Shown here piece after piece: positions 40,755 to 49,713 of a DNA stretch of 63,112 nucleotides. The stretch's first letter is position 1. Every line of letters starts with the position of its first letter. Source of the stretch: Aurantiochytrium sp. KH105 (Eukaryota; Sar; Bigyra; Thraustochytrida; Thraustochytriidae); assembly GCA_003116975.1 (NCBI GenBank), contig BGKB01000245.1, positions 1-63,112 of the forward strand, in the 5' to 3' direction. The notes under the pieces are model-generated. The model ran no database searches. It was not told the origin of the DNA and worked only from the letters and a program-made list of their open reading frames with translations. Made by a program: the position numbers and the translations under genes.

Positions 40755-41633
40755 ATGAAGTTCCTTGATGTTGCGCGACTCAACCAAGTCACCTCGTTCC
40801 TGCAATCATGTTCCGTCGCCGATCGCAAGCTGCAGGGCAGGGTCGAGGCGTACTCGTGCAAGGCCGTTGGGGAGGACCGGCGGCTAAGTAAGGTCCTGGA
40901 ACAGCAGTACGCGGCGGAGCTGGCGGCTTCGTCCGACATGGACCCAGACGGCTATGCGGCGGCCGCCGCTGCGGCCTCCGGCAACATGGCCGACGAGACG
41001 GCTCTCGGCAAGCTCAGCGACCCGCACACACGGCGCCTGCTCACGTATCTCATTTGCACCATGAACGCGACATTCCCCGACTACGACTTTAGCGCGCTCA
41101 AACCGGACCAATTCCGCGCGGAAAATCTCGGCCGCGTGGTGAACCTCGTCAACAGCCACTTGAGCGAGTTCGTCGACAAACAGAGTCCGCGTTTTCTCGA
41201 GGAAGTCTGGAGTGCCGTCGACGCTGAGATTCTCTTGCGCGGGGCCGAGGTGTACACGTATGTTCCAAACATGGAGGACGACCCCTTCAGCCTCCCGGGG
41301 ACGCTCTGGTCCTTTAACTTTTTCTTTTACAATCGCGAAGAGAAGAAAGTTCTCTTTTTCACGTGCTGCTGCACGCTCCAAGGCCGCATCGGTGCTCACA
41401 GCGATCTCTACGGCACGGACGATGGCGCCTCTGACGTCATGAGTGATGTCGGCGCTCCAGACGGCGTCTCGACGCTGGCTCAAGACGAAGCAGAGTCTCG
41501 GATCGGTGCGCGAAGCGATGTCGCCGAGGCCGACGAGGACGAGGAAGACGAAGACGAAGACGAGGACTTTGAGGTGGACATGGATGCCATCTCCATTGCC
41601 AATGAGGAAGACGAGGATGACGATGCCCTCTGA
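40755..41633 (+). CDS. MAF1: MAF1, repressor of RNA polymerase III
   Basis: This encodes 292 residues from the ATG at 40755. The conserved N-terminal box is present (MKFLDVARLNQVTSFLQ, with the GRVEAYSCK segment). The central region follows (LTYLICTMNATFPDYDFSAL and VVNLVNSHLSEFVD). The final conserved box is LWSFNFFFYNREEKKVLFF. MAF1 binds Pol III and blocks its recruitment under stress or nutrient limitation, downstream of TOR and PKA. The Ala-rich insertion at about residues 60-80 corresponds to the variable mobile loop of the family. The C-terminal ~70 residues form a long acidic tail (DEDEEDEDEDEDFEVDMD), typical of MAF1 but rather long here. Confidence 0.95.
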   Translation: MKFLDVARLNQVTSFLQSCSVADRKLQGRVEAYSCKAVGEDRRLSKVLEQQYAAELAASSDMDPDGYAAAAAAASGNMADETALGKLSDPHTRRLLTYLICTMNATFPDYDFSALKPDQFRAENLGRVVNLVNSHLSEFVDKQSPRFLEEVWSAVDAEILLRGAEVYTYVPNMEDDPFSLPGTLWSFNFFFYNREEKKVLFFTCCCTLQGRIGAHSDLYGTDDGASDVMSDVGAPDGVSTLAQDEAESRIGARSDVAEADEDEEDEDEDEDFEVDMDAISIANEEDEDDDAL

Positions 41634-42292
41634 TTGAAGGAGCGTAAGATCGTCCCCTTCTCGCATGTGCGAGGAGGGAGTTTTCCAGAGCAGACGAGGA
41701 ATCTCAATGGTGCTGCCTTTATCTACGTTTTCCCTTTTATCCACGTCTGGGTCCCCTTGTCCTCGCTACCCGCTTCTTGTACATTCATTTCAATCAGCAG
41801 CAACATCAAAAAAAAAAAAAAATCAAAAATTCTTTGAACACAGCTACCAATCCGTTTTCCATTTTTACTCGCTTTGCTCTCTTTCTTTGTCTCTTCTGGA
41901 TTCTTCCATTGCGGCCTTATCCGTTTGCTCCGTTTGCTTGTTGGGTCGAGAAATATGTGTTGGCCCGAGCGCATGTCTCGCAGAGTGTGCACGATGATCA
42001 AGCAATATATCATGAATCATTCAAGACAAGATATGAGAATGGAAAACCGTGGGCTTCGAACACTACAAATGCTAATTTCAAAAAGCGTCGCTCCGTGCTT
42101 GTCCAAGTCCCTCGAAATGCAGACCGCCAAAGCATCCATCGTTGATGCATCCTCTCTCTTGTCTAAAAGTCAAAGATGCCTGACGCCGCCCTTTCCCCGC
42201 TCCTCTATCTTTGTTCGTTGCATGTATGTGGCTTGTTGCAACCAAAAGTATCATGTTGATGCTGAAAAATGAAAGCGACAGCATCACAATAC
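41634..42292. other. Convergent 3' spacer
   Basis: This is the 3' flanks of MAF1 (plus) and the CHORD gene (minus). It has a poly-A run at about 41809-41822 and T-rich sequence. No gene is recognised. Confidence 0.5.
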
Positions 42293-43481
42293 TTACTTGG
42301 CGCTAGCCACGCCCTCGAGGGCAGTCGTAATAACTTTACCGAGATCCGCAGAAACAGCATCCCACACCTTGTCCGCATCTTCACCGCTGCCAGACTCGTG
42401 CTTCGCCTTGAGGGCATCTCGCGCGGCGTCGAACGCAGATCCGGGAACGCCAATATCCGCAAGCGTCTTGCGCGTGGCAGAGAGCTTGTCAAATCCAGTA
42501 AAGATGCGCTGCGGCGCACCCTCAGTGATTGTACCGCCGGCAGCCTCAGCGCGAACATCGGTGCCGCCAAGAAACATCTGCTTGCCTTGCTTCTCGGTGG
42601 TATGAGGGCCAACACAGCAGCCTTCAATGGCCTCAAAGGAGTCCCAATCCCAGCCGACCTTTTCGGGACAGCACGAGTAAAACTTGCGCAAATCGTGAAA
42701 GACCGGAGGCTTGGCGTGGTATTTGCAGGCAGTCTCGTTGTTCTCTGACTCGGCGTACCAGGCGTTGCAGCCAAAGTGTTCACAGTGAAGCTTGCCCGCG
42801 CGATCACTTGCCGACGATCCACCACCCTTGCCCTCGGCCTTGTTCTTCGCAGCGAGCTTGGCATCAGCAGCGGCGCGCGCCGCCGCCACCGAGGAGACGC
42901 CCTTGGGTTTTGACCCAGAGTCTGTTTTCGCATTTGTGGTTGCCGCTGCAGATGACGATGACGATGCCTTTGTGGCGTCGTCGCTTGCTTCTGCTGCTGG
43001 GCTTTCTGCCTCTGAAGAGGGCGGCTCAAACCCCAGGGCCTCCATCGACTGCGAGGCCCCGTTCTTCAAAAAGAGCTCGCCACCGCTTTCAAGGAAGCTG
43101 TTGACAGGCGCATCAAAGGGCGCCACGAAACCATCCGACTTTTCGAAATGTACCGCGTCTTCGTCAAGTGCGGATTCTGGGTGCTTCTTGTTGTATGCCT
43201 CAACAAAGGTGCCAATCAATCGCTGCACTGGCCCGGACCGCCACGACTTGGGCAGCGTCAGCTTGATGGTCATCTTGAGATCATCCTGTACCGCACAAGT
43301 GGTTGATTGTCAGTATTACCGCACGCATGTAAGTTTCCTCTTTGATATTCTCTGCTCAAGCAAGTGAGCGAGCGTGCGTGCGTGCAGGAGCTCAACACGA
43401 ACGGGTGCTTTTCCTTCTCTCCGTTTGCTTCGGAGTCGCACTTACCTCTAGAGTATCTTCAAAGTGCAGAAAAACCTTCAT
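42293..43481 (-). CDS. CHORD-domain protein, two exons (join 43446-43481 and 42293-43285)
   Basis: Exon 1 (43446-43481) encodes MKVFLHFEDTLE and ends at a GTAAGT donor. Exon 2 starts after an ACAG acceptor with DDLKMTIKLTLPKSW. The join is in phase and gives 342 residues. The N-terminal ~95 residues form a compact alpha/beta domain (VQRLIGTFVEAYNKKHPE). An Ala/Ser/Lys linker follows. A single CHORD zinc-binding domain lies at about 180-245: CEHFGCNAWYAESENN, CKYHAKPPVFHDLRKFYSCC, and GCCVGPH. The Cys/His order matches CHORD proteins, which act with HSP90 in co-chaperone complexes. Animal CHP-1 has two CHORDs plus a CS domain and plant RAR1 has two; here only one is seen and no CS domain. Confidence 0.9.
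43286..43445 (-). other. Spliceosomal intron of the CHORD gene (160 nt)
   Basis: Read on the minus strand it begins GTAAGTGCGA and ends GCGGTACAG. Removing it fuses two frames exactly in phase (after codon 12) and extends the conserved N-terminal domain. Confidence 0.85.
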
Positions 43482-43865
43482 GGTGGGTTCCAGCAGGTCC
43501 TTCGCTCCCGAGGAGCGTCGCGTCGAGTCCCCGTCTCCCCCTCTCTCTCCGGACAGGACAGGCGACCTCAACTTCTCGCCGTCCTCGTCACCGTCGTCGT
43601 TGATGTTCTGGAGCTTCCGGCTAAACCCCCCCATGCAAGAACTCCCGTCACTGAAATGAGTTTGCCCATACTATCGGCATCAATTCGCGATCCGCCCTCT
43701 CGGAAGCCCGGGTAAACGCTCTCGCTGCCTGTCTGTCTGGCCGAGGCGGCGTCAACTACGAGGCGGCGGCAGAGCAATCACCGCGCGCTCGCAGCCGTCC
43801 GCNTGAATGTGCGACAATAATGTGCAATCGACCGCCTGGTTGATTTTTTGTTTGTTGCAAAACAG
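43482..43865. other. Divergent promoter region with one ambiguous base
   Basis: This lies between the CHORD gene start (minus) and the mitochondrial-protein-like exon (plus). An undetermined base sits at 43803. The first exon of the plus-strand gene should lie here, but no in-phase ATG exon could be placed with confidence. Confidence 0.45.
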
Positions 43866-44135
43866 CCGGGCGCCAAGTCGGAAGGCTGGGAGACCATCTA
43901 CATTGGCGGCATGACCCTGTGCTTTGTCACCGCCGGCGTGGGTCTCTGGTTCAAGCCGAACACGGACATTGACGTTTGGGCCCGCGATGAGGCTTTGACT
44001 CGCGAGGTTCTCGCTGATGCCGGTGAGGAGCTCGAGGTAGGCCGCAACTACTCGCAGGAGAAGTACGGCAATGTCTTTACCAAGGCTGGTCATGGCCTCA
44101 AGCCCACGCGTATGGCCGACGCTGACGAAGAGTAA
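43866..44135 (+). CDS. C-terminal exon of a small single-pass protein, NDUFB11/ESSS-like (partial model)
   Basis: An open frame starts directly after a good acceptor (TTGTTGCAAAACAG) and runs 89 codons to a TAA at 44133-44135. It reads PGAKSEGWETIYIGGMTLCF, one membrane span (about 20 residues, ending GVGLWFKP), then NTDIDVWARDEALTREVLAD and a polar tail. The W-E-x-I-Y before the span and the xxWARDEA segment after it recall complex I accessory subunit ESSS/NDUFB11 of the inner mitochondrial membrane. That match is weak and from memory of the family pattern. The 5' exon is not identified, perhaps because of the ambiguous base at 43803. Confidence 0.5.
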   Translation, partial: PGAKSEGWETIYIGGMTLCFVTAGVGLWFKPNTDIDVWARDEALTREVLADAGEELEVGRNYSQEKYGNVFTKAGHGLKPTRMADADEE

Positions 44136-44778
44136 GGTGCTTCACTACCAGTGTTTGAACCTCTTTGTCTTTCAGCTCGCTCGTGCACGCAACTCGTGCA
44201 TGTTGCGCTCACAGCGCATTTGCTATGCGCAACCCAACCCACCACCATCCCAACACAATGCACCCCATAGTCAGAGTACACAAAAGATTTTAAAAACCGA
44301 TGATGAACGAACGACCCATTCAATCACTCGCTACTTTCTCTTTTCGACTCACTTGGACGCTTCATGATGAGTCTCGAAAAGGGAAGGTTGGAGAAAACAC
44401 ACGAGTCAATCGTGGCTTGATGCAAGTGACCAAGCAGCAACTCGCTCTGTCATGGCGATGGCCGTAATAAGTTCTTCGTTCTTCTTGCTTGCTTCTCTGG
44501 TGTTTCCCAGCATCGGCATCATCGCCCATGATTGCCCCAGCAACCAATAAAATAAACTTGAGAACGCCTCGCCGGTCGGCCAAAGAAAAGAAGCAGCAAA
44601 AACCATTGCTTGACGCATACCTGCTACTCCGCTGGTCGCGCAAGGCAGGGCACGGCAGGGGCGAGCAAGAGCTGGGCTGGGCTCGCGCGCGGGACACGCA
44701 GGAGTTCTTTTGTTGCAGGAGAGCCTGCCGGCGAGCGATTGGTAGTGAGCGCGCGAGAGTGCACCTTTGCCAAGCACC
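44136..44778. other. Spacer between the NDUFB11-like gene and SF3A2
   Basis: This is the 3' flank of one gene and the promoter of the next, in the same orientation. No ORF is supported. Confidence 0.5.
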
Positions 44779-45423
44779 ATGGACCGACAAAATCGCGCAG
44801 GCGTCAAGTTTGGCGGCGGTGGCGTGCTCAGCGGGGAGCGCGAGAAACTCAATCGCAAGGAGCGGCTGCGCCGCATTGCTATGGAAACAATCGACCTAAA
44901 CAAGGACCCGTACTTTTTGCGAAACCACCTCGGCACCTACGAGTGCAAACTTTGTTTGACGTTGCACACGACCGAAGGCAACTATCTGGCGCACACGCAG
45001 GGCAAACGACATCAAACCAATTTAGCGCGTCGTGCCGCGCGCGACAATCAGGAGAGTGCCCCGACAGACGACGAGCCGACCAAGGTTGAGATCAAAAAGA
45101 CGATCAAAATCGGTCGCCCAGGATACAAGGTGACCAAACTGACTCATCCCGAGTCCGGGGCGCGAGGACTCACGTTCGAACTCGTGTATCCTGAGATTGC
45201 GCAAGGGCTGCGCCCGCGCCACCGCATCATGTCTGCTTTCGAGCAAAAGGTGGGGCCAAAGGATCCAGCATTTCAGTATCTCGTTTTTGCGGCCGAGCCG
45301 TACGAAACAGTTGGATTCCGAATCCCAAACTCTACAATCGACAGGGGTAGTTTGCACTCTACATGGGATGAGCCTTCGACGTTGTTCACGCTGACGTTGT
45401 ACTTTGCGCAGGATTCGGCATAG
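44779..45423 (+). CDS. SF3A2: Splicing factor 3A subunit 2 (SF3A2/SF3a66/Prp11)
   Basis: This encodes 214 residues from the ATG at 44779 (context CACCATGGA). The N-terminus MDRQNRAGVKFGGGGVLSGE matches the family. The segment ETIDLNKDPYFLRNHLGTYE leads into the matrin/U1-type zinc finger CKLCLTLHTTEGNYLAHTQG with KRHQTNLARRAA. The C-terminal half has the core-binding region (KIGRPGYKVTKL and FQYLVFAAEPYETVGFRIPN). It is part of SF3a in the U2 snRNP, needed for branch-site recognition. The protein ends soon after the core, so the Pro-rich heptad tail of the human protein is absent, as in yeast Prp11. Confidence 0.96.
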   Translation: MDRQNRAGVKFGGGGVLSGEREKLNRKERLRRIAMETIDLNKDPYFLRNHLGTYECKLCLTLHTTEGNYLAHTQGKRHQTNLARRAARDNQESAPTDDEPTKVEIKKTIKIGRPGYKVTKLTHPESGARGLTFELVYPEIAQGLRPRHRIMSAFEQKVGPKDPAFQYLVFAAEPYETVGFRIPNSTIDRGSLHSTWDEPSTLFTLTLYFAQDSA

Positions 45424-46281
45424 CTGAATGGAATGTAGGCGAGCTAATGAGCAGGGATGTCACATAAGCAAGCACGCAGGCGAGCGCATCGGCGAGCAAA
45501 TGACGTCACGATCCTCACTCTCGCTCACTGACTGTCAGTCACACACGCACACCAACTTTTTATATTTTGTTGAAGAATACCGGCTTCATTTGCACTGCAC
45601 GCAGGAAGAGACATTGACGGGCTGCACTTTGCTAGGAGATCGGAACCCTATTGCATGCGTACGACCTACTGCTCGCAAGCAAGTAGAGCAGGCTCTCTGT
45701 CCGCACCTGATGTGGGATGAGGCCTCGACGCTGTGCCATGCGCAAAAGATTCATGGCGCGTTTCCACCAACCAAGCAGCAAGGCCAAACAGTCATGTCTA
45801 TAGTAGTCGCTGCCTCGAGAAGCGCGTGAGTTCTCTTGTTTGACCATGCACGTCGAGGTCTTTTGTCACGGACGCAAGGTTGACGCAAAGATCGCCAATC
45901 CAAGGGTCCGCGAATGAACCGTGACTCTCCAGGTCACCTCTCGTATTTTGGACCAAAAGACGTGAGCGCGCGCGCACACACATAACCTACGCACACACGC
46001 ACGCGCACACCCCTTTCGGCTTGATCTTTTAGAAATATTTACACTAACAGTAAGCCCCACACTCTTCCGCACAAGGGCTGGACCCGCTCTCTGTCTCCAC
46101 TGTCTTACTTCCCCTCTGAGCCCCTAAAAATCAACCCCCCACAGCGCGCACGGCGGGGCGGTTTGCGCCCTCGACGGTCAGAAAGCCCGCACAGGTCTTT
46201 TCCTCGCGGCGGCGGGCATTTCCGACTTGTGCGGGCCCATTCCGCAGTGGCGCGGCGCGGAAACCCGACTTGCGGCCGCGG

Positions 46282-46296
46282 CCATAGCCGACTTGC
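46282..46296 (-). promoter_or_regulatory. Candidate promoter element GCAAGTnnnSTAT, copy 4 (G-alpha 1 upstream)
   Basis: Read on the minus strand this is GCAAGTCGGCTATGG, nearly identical to the copy at 40104. Two related GCAAGTCGG and ACAAGTCGG sequences lie at about 46264-46273 and 46217-46232 on the same strand. Confidence 0.45.
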
Positions 46297-46534
46297 GGCG
46301 GCCCCCGCTCGCGGCCTCGCGCACGTCTAGTAAGTAGCACAGGCGAGCAGAGACAGACAGGCGATCGATCGTCAGACTCCGAACCGCCGCCCTCGCGCCG
46401 CCCGCGCCGCCCGCGCCGCCCGCGCCGCACGCCCGCGCCCGCGAGCTCGTCCCGCCGCCGCCCGCCCGCGCGCCCGCGCCCGCGAGCAGCGGCAGCGAGG
46501 AGCCGCAGACGGCGATCAGGCCGCGCAGCCGGAG

Positions 46535-46569
46535 GGAGGGCGCGAGCGAGCGAGCGAGCGAGCGAGCGC
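46535..46569. repeat. (GAGC)n tetranucleotide repeat
   Basis: A tandem GAGC run lies about 135 bp upstream of the G-alpha 1 ATG. Confidence 0.8.
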
Positions 46570-46701
46570 GGCATCCATCCCGCTGGCGAGGGAGCCCGAA
46601 GAGAGCGCGGAGTCGCGCGCGCCCGCGGGGCACGGGGCGCGCGAGCAGAGCAGGAGGCAGCCCGCTGCGCCGTAGCGCCGTAGCGCGGCGCGAGCAGGAC
46701 C

Positions 46702-48115
46702 ATGGGAGCATGTGAGTTCGGGCCGAGGTTGGCTTGTCTAGGTATTCTCCCCTCTCGTCTCATCTAATCTCATCGAGGCTACGTGTTGGAAAGATGAGAG
46801 AGAAAAAAAGAGAAGAGCAAATGACAGACATGCGTTTCTCGTCGACGACGTCGAGGGACGAGAGCGAGCAAGAGAGCGACAGGAGACGGGAAAGGGAACG
46901 AGGACTGACGAAGACGTCGCTGTTTACTTGACGCGCGATGAACAAACAAACAAACAAACAGGCGGGACCAAGCTGAGCGAGGCCGAGGTGCAGGAGAAAA
47001 GGCGCGACCAGGAGATTGCGCGCGCCAATGCAAAGGACCGGCACAAGGACCGGAATCGCATCAAGCTGCTGCTGCTGGGCGCCGGCGAGAGCGGCAAGAG
47101 CACGATCTTTAAGCAGATGAAGCTCCTCTACGGCCAAAACAAGGGATTCACCGAGTCGGAGCTGTCGAAGGCGGCGCTAACCATCTATTCGAACGTGATT
47201 TCGGACTTTCAGGAGGTGCTGACGCGTTGCGCCGAATTCGGGCCATACGACCCATCGCTCAAGGAGTCTGCAGAGGCCGTGCTGCTGATGCCGTTCGAGG
47301 CGCCGACAGCGTACATTGACGCCTCGATGGCGAGCGTGATGAAGAATCTGTGGGCAGATGAAGGCGTGCAGCAAACGTGGGCGGCCCGGGCTAACTTTCA
47401 GGTCCAAGACGCCCTGGCCAACTACATGGCCAAAATCGAGGAGATCGGCAAGGAGGACTACGTGCCAACGACGCAGGACGTTCTGCTGACGCGCGTCCGG
47501 ACCTCGGGTATCGTGGAGGACCACTTTTTGATCGAGGGGGTCGAGTTTGTCATGTTTGACGTGGGCGGCCAGCGCAACGAGCGCCGCAAGTGGATTCACT
47601 GTTTCGAGGATGTGACGGCTGTGATTTTCGTGGCAGCCATCAACGAGTATGATCAGGTTCTCTACGAAGACAACAAGGTGAACCGCATGGATGAGGCGGT
47701 AATTCTCTTTGAGGAGATTTGCAACTCCAAGTGGTTCACGCAGACCTCGATGATTCTCTTTTTGAACAAGGCCGATCTCTTTCGGGAAAAGCTTGTGACG
47801 AGCCCGTTTCGCGTGGACCAGGGCCCGGACACCCGTTTCCTGGATTTCGCGGGTCCTGTGGTTGTGCCTGGCACCAAGAGTGCCGAGATCGGAACGCCCG
47901 AGTACGAGGCCTGCTACGAGGCTGCCGCCGAATATTGCCTTGAGCTTTTTGTCTCGCGGAAAAAGAACCCGAATAAGCGCGTGTACCATCACATTACCAC
48001 GGCCACAGACTCGCGGAACATCAACACCGTCTTTGATGCCTGCCGCGACATTATTCTCAAGAGCAACCTGTTGGCTGGAGGCTTTTTCGATGCCAGCGAC
48101 AAGGACAGCGTGTAA
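46702..48115 (+). CDS. Heterotrimeric G-protein alpha subunit 1, two exons (join 46702-46711 and 46962-48115)
   Basis: Exon 1 is only 10 nt (ATGGGAGCAT) before a GTGAGT donor. The 250-nt intron ends CAAACAAACAG. The join gives MGACGTKLSEAEVQEKRRDQ and a 387-residue protein. MGAC carries Gly2 for myristoylation and Cys4 for palmitoylation. G1 is GAGESGKST (residues 43-51), switch I is RVRTSGI, G3 is DVGGQRNER at about 202, G4 is FLNKADLF at about 270 and G5 is TTATDS at about 347. The catalytic Arg and Gln are intact, so it should be a working GTPase. The C-terminus extends about seven residues past the other two copies (FFDASDKDSV), which may alter receptor coupling. It is first of three G-alpha genes within 11 kb. 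Confidence 0.95.
46712..46961 (+). other. Spliceosomal intron of G-alpha 1 (250 nt)
   Basis: It starts GTGAGTTCGG and ends with a CAAA tetranucleotide run into CAG. It splits codon 4, and its removal restores the universal G-alpha N-terminus. Confidence 0.9.
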
Positions 48116-49713
48116 ATCGGCTCGGGCTGTATAGACGAGAGAGAGAGGGGCGGTCTTTTTTCTTTTTCTTCTCTTTCCTTTTGCTGCCTTGCGTGGCGGG
48201 AGGCCAGCCCAGCCTGGAGTGGACGCTGCACTGTCTGCGCGGATGAGGACTGCTCGTGCTTTGTGTAGTCTCGTCGCGTTGGCTTTTGAGCATCCATTCT
48301 CTTGCCTTTATCTTTTTCGACTTTTCCTCCACCTCGCTCGCTCTCTCTCTCTCTCGCCCTTTTTTTTCTCTCCCGTTCTCCTTACCTCTCTCGTCTTTCT
48401 GGGGAGCAAGATCCGCGCCTGCCAAGCACGTAGCGCAAACGATAGCCCTTTCGCGCAGAGATGCATTTTCTGAAAGATGAAGATAATTTCCGTACATTGT
48501 TGTTGTTCGTTTTTCTTTCTCGTTTGCCACATAAAACGGGACGAAATCTTTGCTCGCGTTATCCGTCTGGGCACAGACCGATCAACACTGCGTCGTGTTA
48601 TGAAATTGAGCTCAGTTTTAGTTTTCCGTGTCTTGATAGCCAAAGTTTGAGATTCTGAAAAGTGTTTTTGATCGAGATTTAGATGAAAGACTGATTTGGC
48701 GGCTGCGAGTAGAAAGTCAGATTAGGTCTCGGGACGAAATCAAAAGTAAGGCGAACAGTAAGACCTTCTTCTTGGAGTTTCGTGTAGTAATGTAAATTCA
48801 AAGTTTGCGTTGCGCTTGGAGAAACTATGACTGCAAGCAGAGAGCGCATGAGCATACCAGGTGCATATTGTCTTCGACGCTGGCAACAGCCACAAGCGTC
48901 GCACAGGTTTCGAGCAAACGATGGCATTACTTTGCATGGGCAACTTTTTCTTACCTTGGTGGTATGGTATACTCGACCAAGAGCTGTTCACCATTCGCAG
49001 CAACCTTTGCAATTTCTTTTTTTTTCTCCAAGACACGGAGTGCTTTGCGATTTCTTTTTTTTCTCCAAGACACGGAGTGCTTTGTGATTCTTCTTTCTCC
49101 AAGACAGTGAGTACCTTGTGATTCTTCTTTCACCAAGACAGTGAGTGCTTTGTGATTCTTCTTTCTCCAAGACAGTGAGTGCTTTGTGATTCTTCTTTCT
49201 CCAAGACAGTGAGTGCTTGATGATTCTTCTTTCACCAAGACAGTGAGTACCTTGTGATTCTTCTTTCACCAAGACAGTGATTGCTTGGTTCTGGAAATTT
49301 CACGTACACTCATCTGTTTCATCTTTATTATCGCCTCCACAAAAGACAGATTTGTTGCTCACAGTCGGTACTTGGGCAAGCACGCAAGCTCATAAAAAAC
49401 GTGATCAGTAGTAGATAACGAAAGTTGGTTGTTACGGAGATGTGGGATGTAAAGTTAGCGCTTCTCACGAGAGCAGGCCTAACGACGAGAAGAGGAACAG
49501 AAGGAGCACGGGCAGCTGAAACGATGTGTAACGCGCTGGCAAAAGCAATCGCAGCAGTGACCGTGCTGCTGGAGACGATGTCGCGGGCGGCTCGCGCGGC
49601 TGTGGCCTCGAGGTCGCTTGGGTAACTGTGTTTGGCTAATCTGTGGTGGGAAGAAGAGGTCACCCAAACGACCGAAGCGCACAGGCAAGCGGGATTGCGT
49701 GGACACGTGGGGT
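48116..49713. other. Convergent spacer between G-alpha 1 and G-alpha 2
   Basis: This is the 3' flanks of two convergent G-alpha genes. It includes pyrimidine-rich DNA (48150-48400) and the 34-bp minisatellite at 49005-49290. No ORF other than repeat-derived frames is present. Confidence 0.55.
49005..49290. repeat. 34-bp minisatellite, about 8 copies
   Basis: The unit is close to GAGTGCTTTGTGATTCTTCT followed by TTCTCCAAGACAGT. The first two copies carry longer T-runs and CACGG in place of CAGTG. Later copies differ by one to four bases (CTCC/CACC, GCTT/ACCT). Each unit contains a pyrimidine tract, an ACAG and a GTGAGT-like sequence. Copies are contiguous with no spacers. Confidence 0.9.

Larger units (their letters stand above)
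45424..46701. other. Promoter region of the first G-alpha gene
   Basis: This contains the SF3A2 3' flank, a CA-rich stretch (45980-46010), CCGCCCGCG repeats (46385-46440), and a GAGC tetranucleotide run (about 46539-46569). A cluster of CAAGTCGG-type motifs lies at about 46215-46300. No ORF is supported. Confidence 0.55.

Noticed and set aside
48951..49272. Repeat proteins with KEESQ/CLGERRI units on the minus strand
   Set aside because: They arise because a 34-bp unit lacking stops is read in successive frames. There is no other coding evidence.
49005..49290. CRISPR-like array
   Set aside because: The 34-bp units are contiguous with no unique spacers, in a eukaryotic context. It is a minisatellite.
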